Source: Epiperipatus broadwayi
Taxonomy: Eukaryota > Onychophora > Udeonychophora > Euonychophora > Peripatidae
Length of the DNA: 64,000 nt
Direction: 5' to 3'
NCBI GenBank assembly: GCA_028023455.1
Contig: JAQFVV010012420.1
Span: 1,490,001 to 1,554,000, forward strand
This document shows positions 23,910-35,837 of the stretch, piece after piece (within the stretch, counting starts at the first letter, position 1; each line of letters begins with the position of its first letter). The notes beneath the pieces are model-generated. The model was not told where the DNA came from. It saw only the letters and a program-made list of their open reading frames with translations, and made no database searches. Position numbers and translations under genes: made by a program.

Positions 23910-24260
23910 GAATCATATATCACATGACTTGGAGTCATGTGGTATATGATTCTATTTTTTATTTTCATTGACTGTTTATAGTCTTGCTTTTTAGCCTTAA
24001 GCAATGTTATACTGCTAAGACTTCTAATATATGGTTTGGCTGAAGATCTTTCAGCCCCATATAGCTATTTGAGTTAGATAGCTGGGTTTGAAGACATATA
24101 GATGTCTGAAAACTTCAGATTTTCTACTCAATAGTCAACTTTTAGATAAGTGCTGGGTTTTGAGTTAGTATTTTTAGATCTAGTATCTGAAGCTACCCTA
24201 GTGCCTCTCGGAGGAGTGCCAAAAAGCATAAAACCATGGTCAGGGGATGGGGGTTGGTTT
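23910..24260. other. Structured block: strong hairpin followed by nested palindromes
   Basis: GAATCATATATCACATGACT (23910-23929) pairs with 23933-23952 across a 3-nt loop, with one wobble. It sits directly after a 14-base A run. The next 300 bp are less AT-rich and hold further inverted repeats, such as GGCTGAAGATCTTTCAGCC (24037-24055) inside ATATGG/CCATAT, and AGTGCCTCTCGGAGGAGTGCC near 24199. No ORF is present. It could be the untranslated end of an unidentified retroelement or a structured RNA. Confidence 0.4.
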
Positions 24261-24469
24261 TCAGAATAGAGATATTTTAAATGATTTCTCTTGTTAAGCA
24301 TTTATCTCAAAGATTGTTGAGCAATAAGCAAAGCTCTTTGTTTATATAAGTTCTTACTTTGGAAGTATTTCATTGTAGGAACATTGTTATAAGTGATTTA
24401 TATATATACAAATAAAATATCCGTTAATTAAAAACTATTGTAATAACAATAAAAATAATAAATATAATG

Positions 24470-25718
24470 ATAATAAACTATTATGTGCAGTCTTTCAATT
24501 TGAAGTACTTTTGGTTAATTCCTTAATTTGCCTCAACTGCTGTTAAATTCAAAAAACAAAATGGAAGCAAAAGTCATCAACTCAAATCCCATGACTCCCA
24601 AGTGCTAACATTAGCAGCTTGTCTATTAATTATATTCATTTTATTTCTATTTATTAAAATTGCCTCCATAATTTTTCTTTTATTATGGTTTCTCTCTTCA
24701 TGAAGAATCTTAACATTTTCAATATCAAACTTAAATTTATATTTATATGTTTTTTCATGATCAAAGAAACTGAAGCCATCATTAAATCACTATTATTTTT
24801 ACTTTTTCACACACTTGTATAACAATTCACGCTCTTTTAATCTTTTTTTAATACTGCATTTTGATTCTTCTTTATATGATAACATCCAACCATAAAAAAT
24901 TTGATAAACAACATCATTTTTCTACTTGACAGATAGGACATTTTTAGAATTATTAACTAACTTATTCACATTATTTGCAATACAAAGTAAAACATTAAAC
25001 ACATCCTTATGTATATCCTTAAAAATTTCACTTGAGCATTTGAAATATATGGAATAGATATTCATTTTTTATTATCAATCTTCAACTCCTTTAAATCATT
25101 ATAACACTTTTCAAATTGACATAAAATATTGTTAACCTGTTCAATCTTATAACCAACTTCAAGCAATTTCTCAGCAAATATCTCAATATTTTTTAATTTA
25201 TCACATTGGTAATGACATAATTTTTCATTACAAAACAAAAAAGATCTAAAACTTGCCATCTTATGCATAATTGATACTTTTGATTTACAATTTATATACC
25301 CCCTTTTTTGCAATGGTTTGATTATTAATCCATAACTTAACATACTATTATCTCTTGTAATAATTAAATCCAAATACTTAATACTTTTGTCTTGTTCCTT
25401 TTCAATAGTCCATTTCAAGCCATTCAAATTATTTAACTCCTCTATAAACAAATTTATAGTATTAATATTTCTACAAATAAAAACATTGCTTATCTTTTGT
25501 AAATTTTAATATCTTTAAAAGTACACATAACTAAAATACTACTCTCATATGTAAACAAAACAAAATTGCAAATTTGTGCAACAACAGGTAGAACCATAGA
25601 CCAGCCTTTAACATTTTATAATATCAACCTTCAAAAGCAGCAGCAATGCTATCATCAAAAATTTTTAAAAATTCAATAACAAATTTTATCACATATTTAC
25701 AAATACCTTTATTTTTTA
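24470..25718 (-). pseudogene. Penelope-like element B, left arm of a head-to-head pair
   Basis: The minus strand carries the second half of a Penelope-type protein. An intact 129-codon frame (25451-25062) holds IKYLDLIITRDN, the Penelope equivalent of the FLDL motif after the YVDD box, then the HKMASFRSFLFC block and the GYKIEQVNNIL block. After a stop, the GIY-YIG part is recognisable in broken frames near 24930-24700 (CPICQVEK, then a K-rich stretch). The 3' untranslated end with GACAAGCTGC and CCAAAAGTACTT runs to about 24480 and recurs at 27290-27440 and in the 48.6-kb fold-back. The copy starts within the RT domain, so it is 5'-truncated. Confidence 0.85.
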
Positions 25719-25744
25719 TGCATGTGTGTGTACTTCATCTTTTG

Positions 25745-27440
25745 ATTTTGTAGATAGAATTGAAAATATAATGATTAATGAGAGTGATGTTATTGTTTCA
25801 TTAGATGTGACAGAAATGCATGATTTTATTGATAGAGTGGATTCCATAAAAATAATAAACATGCATTAAAAAGTAAAGGTGTTTATAAATATGTGATAAA
25901 ATTTGTTATTGATTCTTTAAAAATTTTTGATGATAAAATTGTTGCTTCTTTTGAAGGTGGATATTATAAAATGTCTAAAGGTTGGCACATGGGTCTGCAT
26001 GTTGTTGTGCAAGTTTGCAAATTTGTTTGTCTATATATGAGAGTAGTATTTTAGATAAGTGTATTTTTAAAGATATTAAAATTTGCAAAAGGTATGTGGT
26101 TGTTTTTGTTTGTGGAAATACCAATACTGTAAATTTACTTATAGTGAAGTTAAATAATTTGAATGACTTAAATGCACTATGGACAAAAGTATTAAGTGTT
26201 TGGATTTAATTATTACAAGAGATAATAGTATGTTAAATTATAGATTAATAATCAAAAACAAGTTAATCACGTAACCTGCTATCACTTGTTATTTATGTTC
26301 AAAAGATGGCGCTATACCAAAACCGCCGAACAAGTGTAAGATTTGTTTTACATAAACGAAAAAGAGTCAGAAATTAACTACCTCTTTCATTTGCTCACCC
26401 CCAGATCAGCTGATTTCAAGCTGGTTTGCTCTATCCCCCACTGAGGAGAGCAAACCAGCTTGAAATCAGCTGATCTGGGGGTGAGCAAATGAAAGAGGTA
26501 GTTAATTTCTGACTCTTTTTTCGTTTATGTAAAACAAATCTTACACTTGTTCGGCGGTTTTGGTATAGCGCCATCTTTTGAAGATTAATAATCATACCAT
26601 TGCAAAAAAAAGGGATATATAAATTGTAAATCAAAAGTACCAATTATGTATAATATGGCCACATTTTAGATCTTTTTTGTTTTGTAATAAAAAATTGTCA
26701 TTACCAGTGTGATAAATTAAAAAAATATTAAGATATTTGCTGAGAAGTTGCTTGAAGTTCGTGATAAGATTGAACAGGTTAACAATACTTTATGTCAAAT
26801 TAAAAAGAGTTATAATGATTTAAAGAAGTTGAAGATTGATAATAAAAAATAGATATCTATTCCATATATTTCAAATGCTCAAGCAAATTTTTTTAAGGAT
26901 GTATATATAAGAATGTGTTCAATGTTTTATTTTGTGTTACAAATAACGTGAATAAGTTATGAATAATTCTAAAAATGTCATACTTATCAAGCAGAAAAGT
27001 TATGTTGTTTATCAAATTTTTTGTAGCTTTATGTTATCTTATGTAGGTGAATTGAGATGCAGTATTGAAAAAAGATTAAAGAAGCATGATTGTTATACAA
27101 GTGTGTGAAAAATAAAAATAATAGTTATTTAACAATTGCTTCAGTTTTCTTGGGTCATGAAAGGACATGTAAATATAAATTTAAGTTTGATATTGAAAGT
27201 GTTAAGATTTTTTATGAAGAGAGAAATCACAATAAAAAAAAAATTAAGTAGGCAATTTTAATAAATTGAAATATAATGAATATAATTAATAGACAAGCTG
27301 TTGACATTAAAATTTGGAAGTCATGGGATTTGATTTGACGATGTTTGCTTCGGTTATGCTTTTTGAATTTAATGGCAGTTGAGGAAGGTTATGAAATTAA
27401 CCAAAAGTACCTCTATGGATTGAAAGACTATATATAATAG
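25745..27440 (+). pseudogene. Penelope-like element B, right arm, interrupted by a palindromic insertion
   Basis: The plus strand begins with IVSLDVTEMHDFI (RT motif A, about 25790-25830). It continues through YKMSKGWHMG (motif B, about 25965-25995) and CKRYVVVFVCGNTNT, where the catalytic YVDD has become YVVV. It then repeats the whole content of the left arm in mirror orientation, with more frameshifts. The GIY-YIG segment lies near 26965-27240 and the non-coding end with GACAAGCTG and CCAAAAGTACCTC reaches 27440. The copy is split at 26255-26581 by a fold-back element. It faces away from the left arm, from which it is separated by about 25 bp containing a TGTGTGTG run. Confidence 0.85.
26242..26594. 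mobile_element. Near-perfect palindromic fold-back element inside Penelope B, 13-bp target-site duplication
   Basis: AGATTAATAATCA is repeated at 26242-26254 and 26582-26594. Comparison with the uninterrupted left Penelope arm (same site, about 25323-25336) shows the empty target. Within the insert, 26298-26432 (135 bp, starting TTCAAAAGATGGCGCTATAC) is mirrored by 26447-26582, differing by one base in a homopolymer, around a 14-nt loop. A 43-nt unpaired end (26255-26297) contains its own small hairpin, AACAAGT/ACTTGTT. The arms have balanced base composition unlike the flanks. ORF-like runs on both strands simply reflect the palindrome. The family is unidentified. Confidence 0.85.
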
Positions 27441-28389
27441 TTATAATTACCATTACATTATATATATATATATTGTACCTGTCGAAATTGTCTGTCCACA
27501 TACAAGATCTAGCATCTAGGCAAAAGTATCCCTAGTTCAATCATGTGTGAGATACATATGTCAGGAACAATCATGAACTCTGACCTGTATGCCCAGGTTC
27601 CAGGTTCAATTACTTATGAGCAGCAAATCTGATGATAGTAGAGTATTTAATTCATCACTGGCCGACATCGCACATCGGAGAAACAAAAAGACTCAGGGGA
27701 AAATCATGACAAATGTGTATATACATTTTAAAACCGACAAATACTTATGCTTAACTTTAGTGGGATCTTACATCCTTCCACAAATCATGGCATTTAAAAC
27801 TTAACTAAATCAATTAACTAAAGAATGAACAATGATCAGATGTTTAGTTTTAAAATATTTAATAATGAACAAATAGAAATAAAAAAATATATACATTTGA
27901 ATTATATTAAATGGTGATTAGTCTCATATTACAAATAAGTTACATTGTGCTTACTCACACTTGAGCATTATATGGAGTGTTTACAAATAAGTTATGAAGA
28001 ATTTTGATGCAGCCTAATGACATTTCAATTAATCTAGTGCATTTATAAAGTGTACAATTATAATGGTTCACCCGAATTATAAACCAAAACACAACCTTGA
28101 CTGATCCCAGGATGGGTTACATAATTGTCGGTTAACTAACCGACCAAGCTATCATAAGTTTCTATTTAAAAAAATATAATTTTTAATAACAATTTATTTA
28201 CTTTATTTGCATGATGAACGTATGTGGAATTATTTCTCTAAATTATATATATAGAGTCGTTAAGCAACACATCAAAAGTTACTTAATTTACGAGATACGT
28301 TTAATTGGACCATAACATTAGATACAGATATTTATAGGCTTGAGCTTTTTGAAAAGAGGAATCTAATATAAAGTGTTGCGGTGTTAGCA
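27441..28389. other. AT-rich DNA with a less AT-rich unidentified block
   Basis: A (TA)n tract ending in TTGTACC (27458-27479) directly follows Penelope B. The stretch 27480-27740 is less AT-rich and open for 71 codons in one frame (27589-27804), but has no recognisable motif. No gene is called. Confidence 0.4.
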
Positions 28390-28660
28390 TAATGGCCGAA
28401 TATCTGCGGATTCAATATTTTGAGGTGCTTTATCAGATTAACAGAAGAAAACAGTCTAGCCGACTTGCCGAACCCACATTTTGTGGAATCGGCTGACAAA
28501 AGGGTCTCGGACAGAGTCGCAAATGGGCCAAACTTTGCCGGAATTATCACATGCATTGCTCTCATTGTGCGAGTATATATATATGGTCCAGGGACATTCA
28601 TTGCCCTGTTTACGACCTGAAACGAAGATGAGACGGTTCGGGCATTCTGACGCGCGTCTC
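28390..28660. other. Island of balanced base composition, unidentified
   Basis: This block is CpG-containing and open in three overlapping frames on both strands, for example 28420-28620 plus. It shares CTTGCCGAACC and a later TCGGA ... TCGCA pair with the island at 8761-9010. It looks like an old member of an unclassified repeat, not a host exon, but neither can be excluded. Confidence 0.35.
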
Positions 28661-29216
28661 TAGATAAAGCTTAAAACGAAAAGTGGCCTATGCTAACAAT
28701 GCTTTGGGATGGACTAATAACTAGTCAAATATCTATAATTAAGCTTACAAACTATAATAATAACATCAAAGATAATGATATGATCGTATTTATTAAACGT
28801 AATTTAAAAATATTATTAGAAAAGTATTTTAATACCAACGAAAGTTCTAAACCCCCTCCCCCTTTTCATTACACTTATTTAATAAAACTCCACATATGTA
28901 TAATATAGTATACAATTAAGTCTAAGTTGTGCTTTAAGAAAAATACTCATGCTATAAATTAAAATAAATTCCGTGTCCCTTTGTCGAAAATATGGAATAT
29001 GTCAATAGTGCATCTATATAATGTGCATCTTATCTAAATGTAGTATTGCTTTCTGTGACAAAAGATGAGTGCTATGATTCATATCAAAACTGTATTACCT
29101 TTTCTTGGTTAAATGTTCAAAGTATTTACATGCTTAATAAATTTGATTCTCTGTCAATTTTAAATACATTTGCTATTGATTTTATTTATTAATTTTTGTT
29201 TTAAATAATATATATT
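28661..29216. other. AT-rich DNA, no gene recognised
   Basis: I see no feature in this stretch. Confidence 0.5.
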
Positions 29217-29810
29217 ACATGGAGTAGGGAATACAGAGATTTGAACTCATGATTTGTCAGTCTATTCATCCTCCATTCAATTTTAAGCAACTGATTCATC
29301 CAACCACATACATATGAAAAAGATATATGATCCCCAAGATACATATTTCATGCAAAACCAGCACTCATCAGTTGGGCCAGATCATAATATCCCACATACA
29401 AATACAATTAGTGCTTGGTTTATATTAAGATAGCAATTCCTTAAACTTTAATGGACAGGCTTCTGTCTCCAATGATGGATCACTCAAAGCCCTTCTTGGA
29501 TTTGATATTGTAATCATACCCATGTAGACATTGCATTGATCTAACCCCTCATATTATCAGACCATTATGTATTCATATATATTATTAGGAATTGTTTGCT
29601 TAATATAAATGGAGCACTGATTGAATATACATGTGGGAGATTATGATCTGGTTTTACTGATGAGCTGGTTCTGTACAAAATATGTAAATTGGGTATTATG
29701 CATCTTTTTTGCATGTGTGTGGTCATGAGTATCAATTACGTGAGATGGAGTATAGGATGAATAAACTGAAAAAACTTGAGTTCAAATTCCTCTACTTACA
29801 TATATGAAAC
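29217..29810. repeat. Hammerhead-ribozyme family, inverted pair
   Basis: The left copy (29217-about 29570) is in minus ribozyme sense and the right copy (29598-29810) in plus sense, so the outer ends (TTTGAACTCA / TGAGTTCAAA) mirror each other. The left copy is longer and keeps body sequence that the right one lacks. The left copy holds an intact ribozyme core (29327-29385). In the right copy CTGATGA is kept but GAAA has become AAAA. Confidence 0.8.
29327..29385 (-). ncRNA. Hammerhead ribozyme, type I, core intact
   Basis: Read 5' to 3' on the minus strand: ATGATC (outer helix I), TGGC, CCAA (inner helix I), CTGATGA, GTGC-TGGTTTT-GCAT (helix II), GAA, A-TA/TAT around TG (helix III with the A-U pair), C (cleavage base, triplet AUC), TTGG, G, GATCAT. 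All invariant hammerhead positions are present. CCAA pairs with TTGG, and ATGATC pairs perfectly with GATCAT. Cleavage would fall after the C, before TTGG. Activity is not proven. Confidence 0.7.
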
Positions 29811-30206
29811 ACTCAGTATAAGCAAATTACATACTGCCACAGAATTATATATGGAGTAATATGTTTTAAAGATTTTAAAAAATTTTAATTTTATAAATGT
29901 TTATAAGCATAGAATATATGATCTTTAAATATGTACTTTTATTGTAAGAAATCTTTTGTTGTTAGGGCAAAATATTCCCCAATAAATGCATTTTATAATT
30001 TTCTAAGCCAATCCTAAAAGTAAAGTATTATAAGCAAAGAAATTATTTTAAAGTTCCTCAGTGTTAGTTAGCAGGTAGTTGTGTACTTTATTTATAAATG
30101 TATGTGCTCATATGCTAGTCATGTCAAAACCGATTATCAATTCCTTTAATCAAACTTTTCAAAACATATTTTAATGATTTATGCTAAAGTTAATTTATAC
30201 GTTTAG
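29811..30206. other. AT-rich DNA, no gene recognised
   Basis: This spacer lies between two hammerhead-family loci. Nothing was recognised in it. Confidence 0.5.
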
Positions 30207-30544
30207 TATATAGGGTATATGAGCACAGTCTTTCACACCACCCACCACTCTCCCCTCTATCTCATAACATGGATACACTTGAACATATATATGTTGAAAA
30301 GATAAATAATCACCAATATACGTATTTCATGTTAAACCAGCAATCATCAGTTAGTCCAGATTATCATCTCTACACATATATACTACAAGTGCTCAGATAT
30401 ATATTAAGATAGCCAATCTTCATACTTTAATGGACAGGCTTCAATCTACTCCTCACTCCAACTCTTCAACCGTCCATCCAATTGAAAATCTGATGATGGA
30501 ACGCTCAAAGGCCACCTGAGGCCGAGATTCTTGTCACACCCATG
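30207..30544 (-). repeat. Hammerhead-ribozyme family, single copy, ribozyme weakened
   Basis: This copy has the same body and the same TATAGGGTATATGAGCACAG end as the 9.7-kb copy. On the minus strand CTGATGA, GAAA and the AUA site are all kept, and helix I is ATAATC/GATTAT with TAA/TTG next to the core. Helix II (TTGCTGGTTTAACAT) has lost two pairs, so folding should be poor. Confidence 0.8.
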
Positions 30545-31230
30545 AGGGAATTATATGCTCACAATAAGACAATCTGAATCTATTATTAATGCAAATACAC
30601 ACTTATGTTATACATTATATATTTGCATTACACACAACACGAAACATATACTTTCATTTTATATCGATTTATTTTTCTTTAGGTAATGAAAATTAAAAAT
30701 TTTTTTTTTATCATTTTCTGTAATTGTTCTTTATAATAAAAATATTTTATTTTTTATTTTAAGCTTAGGTATAATAAAATCATTTATTTTAATTTATTAA
30801 ATTTGACTTCACATTTTTGTTATTTAGTTAAAATTTTATTTATTACTTATATAGTTGTCACATACATTCACATTTTGAACCCTGAGATCTGTTCTATTTT
30901 GGATATTAATTGAAATAGGGATATAATGAAAATGAAGCAAATAAAATTCATTTACCATATACATTAAACACAAATTATTTTAACAAGATAATATAATATT
31001 TACACAGGGATTTTTATATATTTAAAAAATATTTATACAACATATAAGTTATATCTAATATTCACTTTTATAATATTATTTTGGCTAAATTGAAATTCAG
31101 TTATCATAGATGTAAAGAATATTTTATATAAATTAAATGTAGCTAGGATACATTAAAATATACTCTTTGCTTCCACTCTGCATCAATGTCTGTGTTCATC
31201 ATTCATCAGTAAATAGAGAATCTATATAAT

Positions 31231-31283
<53 letters not shown>

Positions 31284-34200
31284 ACCCTCACTTCCAGAAA
31301 TATAATATAACTTAAAATATGACTAGCTCAATTAAATTGTTATGCTCGACTAAAATATGTATAACTATTATTAATATATTTTTATAATACTATATCTTAT
31401 CAGATTTAGTACAACTAACAGAAAATTAATATAGTTCAATATCATGCACTAACTAAATAAGTATTTATTAAATCATGAGACTATGAAGTGAAGTTACAAG
31501 TGGTAATATGAATTTACATTGAGCCTATGTCTTCTAAGACATTATCTCAATGGCATAAGAATACTATTACCTCTTTATTATCTCACTAATACATCTATAG
31601 CATTCCTATGTCTTTTATAAAAAATTAACTAACTTCAATAATAGTAATAAATAAATCTCAATCTTTTATCAAAGAAATATAACTAAATAATCTCAGGTTC
31701 TTTTAATTATCTTAAAGTAATAATACTTCTTGCAGATAGGCATGATAAGGGATTTAATATCAGACCTAACTACACCTAACCTATAATAATAATAAATAAC
31801 TAAATAACAATCTCCAGTGTATAAGTTAACCTCATCTATTTTATTATACTACTAATCATTAAGAAAACAAGTAAATCATCTACATGTCTTTTATCTTCAT
31901 ATAGTATCTAAATTAAGAATATAATAAAATCTTATAATTTAATAATATGTGGCAATAAATAATATTATACTCTTATATTGTGCATTATAATTATTTTGTG
32001 ACCATTATAACATAATATGCTAATGTCAATGAATTTCTATAAATTATATTAAGAAAATACTGTATTTCTTTTTAAAAATAATAATAATAATTTAATTCAT
32101 ATTGTGCAAATATTATGTTTTATTCAAATTATCTGTTGTCAAATGCTGTGGTGCAAAATAATGAATTCGACACACTTTTAAAACAACTTAAACAAATTTA
32201 TTTACATCAACTTTAATAAACAACTTATATACATTATTTACATTACAAGTGGAAATCAAGAAAAATAAAATAAGAAAAATAATAATAATAATACAAGATT
32301 CTTACATTGTTGTTATTTCTATAATCCAAAATAAATAATCCATACATTTCTTAAATGTTTTATTAGTAACATGTAATTGAGTCTATGAACTTATATTTTA
32401 CTAGATATCATTTATAATCACTTAGTACAATAGAAGGCTTTTATGTGAAATATCACTTATGTAGCACATGTAAAATAAACAAACTTTAATAATTAAAATG
32501 CTACTCCATTTAAGTATTCTAGCTATTTCTATTATAATGTAACTATTATGTATTACATGTATTATTAGCATTAACTAAAGATCAACTAATGTATAAATTG
32601 ATATAACTTTACAATATTATGTGACTTTTATTGATTACATAATTATTTACTTCATTCTGATGTAATTTCATAATATATGTCTTACCAAAATATGCAATAC
32701 ATATATGTTCTTTTCTTAAAATAATATTTTAAAATTATTCAACAATTTTGTGAAGACAAAATTTTTATTTATAAATTACCAATTTTAATAAAGTTATTAT
32801 ATTAAAATAAAATTCTATGATTCTTTTCCATTTAAACTATTATTCTTCTCTACTTGTTATTCCTATTCCCTCTTAATAAAATCCTATCTTCAAATATCAT
32901 TCTGATCTTATTTAACTTCAGTATCAGCTTACCAATTTTTTTAAAAAAATGACTATCCAAACTCTATTATATCTCATCATCTATATCTGATAAACCCTTC
33001 AAACAAAATATAACTTTCTATATAAAATTAATTTAACTTGTCTAATAAAAAATAAAAAAATATATATATATTTTTTTTTTCTACTTCTTACTAACTTGAA
33101 AATAAATATAAATGACTCATACTAATATAATAAATCAAATTCCTAATATTGTAACAGAAACATTAAAGTTTATTCACGAAAGAATCATATAATTATTTCT
33201 GGATAACTCTTATTACGTTGTAATAAATTTATATTATAGAATAAAGTATGCATATTAAAATAAAACTATTATTGATAATATTATGCGTGTATATTCTTTA
33301 AATATTTATACATTCACTCAACAATCAAATAATACTTGGTTTATCTAAAGAAAACAAAGCAAAAATACATTAAATTATTAATATTATATAATTATTACCA
33401 TAAATGATACTCCAATTTATAATCAGCCAAACGATGTCCTCCAGGATTATAGTTTTACAAAAATAATATCACATTTATACTCAACAATTATTCTTAAAAT
33501 ATTACGTGTTGTAAAATTATATAAAAAAAATAAACTTTATGAAATTAAGTGTTATATTAATGTGTAATTACTTTTAAAATGTACCTCTCTTATCTTTGAT
33601 AGATCAATAAATAATTAAATATCTATGTTAGTTAAGAAAACAAAATATGTTACATAAAATCCAACGGTGTCTTCTTTCCATCTACAATTGTTCTTTTTTT
33701 CCTAGGCACAAAATTTTATCAACATCACATCCTTTTCCGGTACATCACGTGTTTAAACAGTTTTTATGAAATAAATGGAAAAACGTTTTTTTTTTTTAAA
33801 AAAAATAAAATAAAATAAGTTCCACCATAAAGAAACAAAATAATAATTAAAACAGTTTATAGGCTCCGGATTTATTTAAAAGTTATTGTCTTCCTAGGAT
33901 TAATCAATAGTTAAACGTTTAATTTAAGTTTTTTATAAAAATTGACTTGGATATCCTCGTATACTTCTGTGCGTATTTCTTTAAATATTCAGCAAAACAT
34001 TTTCTAAAAATTTTCTATATAACCAGCATATAGAATTTAAATATTATAACGTTTTTTTTTTTTTATAGGTATTTACTTATCAATTAATTTTCCGATTTAT
34101 CTGCCTTTTAAAATTATCGAAATTTAGTCTTTTAAACAACAAAGACTTAATAAGGCAAGTATTTCTGCAATTATTATTAACCTCCATATCTTTACCAAAA

Positions 34201-35632
34201 GATATATTAAAATATGTAATTTAAAAATACTTTCTTCATAAAGAAGTATTTATCTTTCTTTAACATATTTGTTTATAAGAAATCAATTATAATCAACTTT
34301 TAAATTCATATAATGTCCAATATATTATTTTTATCCAACTAGTAATTCTCCTAGTTAATCCAGCGTTCACTATATTTTTAATATAAAGTTTCCAACACAT
34401 TTTATCGATATACGATATTTTCATGATTATTTGATAGTAAAATTGAGCTTCGATAGAGACGATCAATAGGGAACTATAAATAAATTAGCACTGCATATTA
34501 AACGGTAAACTTTTATAAAATTATTTAGAACTACACTCTTATAAATTAAGAAACTATTACGAGAGCGTCTATAATTTTTTTACTTAGCTATATTTAATAG
34601 CACACTTCACTTAAAAAAAATTCCAATCACCCCCTGAACAATTGAACCTCGGTTTTTATACCGGAAGAAATTACCCACTTGATTGGTAAATTAAACAATC
34701 ACCTTGCTAGCCTATTTACATATCTTACCAACAATACAAAATTAAAAATAAATAATGACTTATTTAATATTTATTATTTATTACATTATTTAATTCTTAA
34801 ATTAATTTTTATCATTTATTTAAATCCATTAAGCATTTTTTTAAAAAATATGTTTTACTTTATTTCACTTTTAACTTTTATAAGACTATTTTTCTAAACA
34901 AACTAAGTCTATTTTTATTCATTATATTTTTTAAACAGTATTTTAAAAATCAGATTTAATATTTCACGCTAATTATTTTTATTTTTATCTCGTGATAGCC
35001 AATATAATATTTATAAATTTTATAATAGAATTTTAAAACAGTTTTTGCAACTTTATTAAAAAAAAACTTACAAGCATATGTGTACATATGTCTATCTGTC
35101 ACCTGATTTACAACACAGATATAAACGCTTGTAATTATCTAAAAATAAACTAACAATTCAATTTTATAAAATAAATATTTTTAAAAACAAATAATATACT
35201 ATAACAACTTTAAAATAATAATTCGATATTATAAAATCAAATATTAATCTTCTATTATATACTTTTAATAACAAAAATATTTATATTCACTTACTAAATA
35301 TTAATCTTTATCAACAATAAATATATATGCATTTAATTTTAACTTGTATTTTTTTTAAACTTTTAGCTTTAAACATTTATTTACAAAACTTATTAATGCA
35401 GTATCAATCATGGCCAGTTTTTCCCAACCATATAATATTATCATTTTTTTTATTGAAACGTCTCTCCCAAATATTAGCACAATTTCACATATCAAATATT
35501 CATAGTTTACTTTGATTAAACTTTTGAAAGATTATTAGAAATAAAATCAACATCATATAGCTATAATATATCTTAAATTTAAAATTTTTAACAAATTGAT
35601 ATAACAATTTATGGAGACCCATACAAAAGGGC

Positions 35633-35672
<40 letters not shown>

Positions 35673-35837
35673 GAATAATAATAAATACAACTGAAATATG
35701 TTTAATAATCAGCTAAGTCAACTTTTGACATAGAATATCTGTATCAAAGCATATCTGAGAGATAATTGGTAGATAATGACATTGTTTCCAGTTATAAAAG
35801 GCTGAACTAGGGGTGTTAGGAGATTTATATAATTGAA
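30545..35837. other. Long AT-rich stretch, no gene recognised
   Basis: Over 5 kb without any recognisable gene or repeat family. A (CA)n(TA)n microsatellite lies at 31231-31280, ending in TTGTACC, and a (TA)n tract at about 35636-35665. ORF-sized runs at 34679-34897 and 35327-35515 are Leu/Ile/Phe-rich as expected by chance at this composition. Confidence 0.45.

Noticed and set aside
26431-26643. Minus-strand ORF through the palindromic element
   Set aside because: The mirror arm gives the same open run. It follows from the palindrome, and no motif or start context supports a gene.
28085-28160. Minus-strand tRNA-like A box (TAGCTTGGTCGGTTAG)
   Set aside because: The A box is convincing, but only a poor B box (GGGATCAGTC) follows and no cloverleaf can be folded, so no tRNA or SINE was called.
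31231-31280. Alternating CA/TA tract as a CRISPR-like or telomeric array
   Set aside because: It is a plain microsatellite with no spacers or telomere motif.
34679-34897. Leu/Ile-rich ORF as a small membrane protein
   Set aside because: Hydrophobic runs are the default translation of AT-rich DNA. No start context, neighbour or conserved pattern supports a gene.
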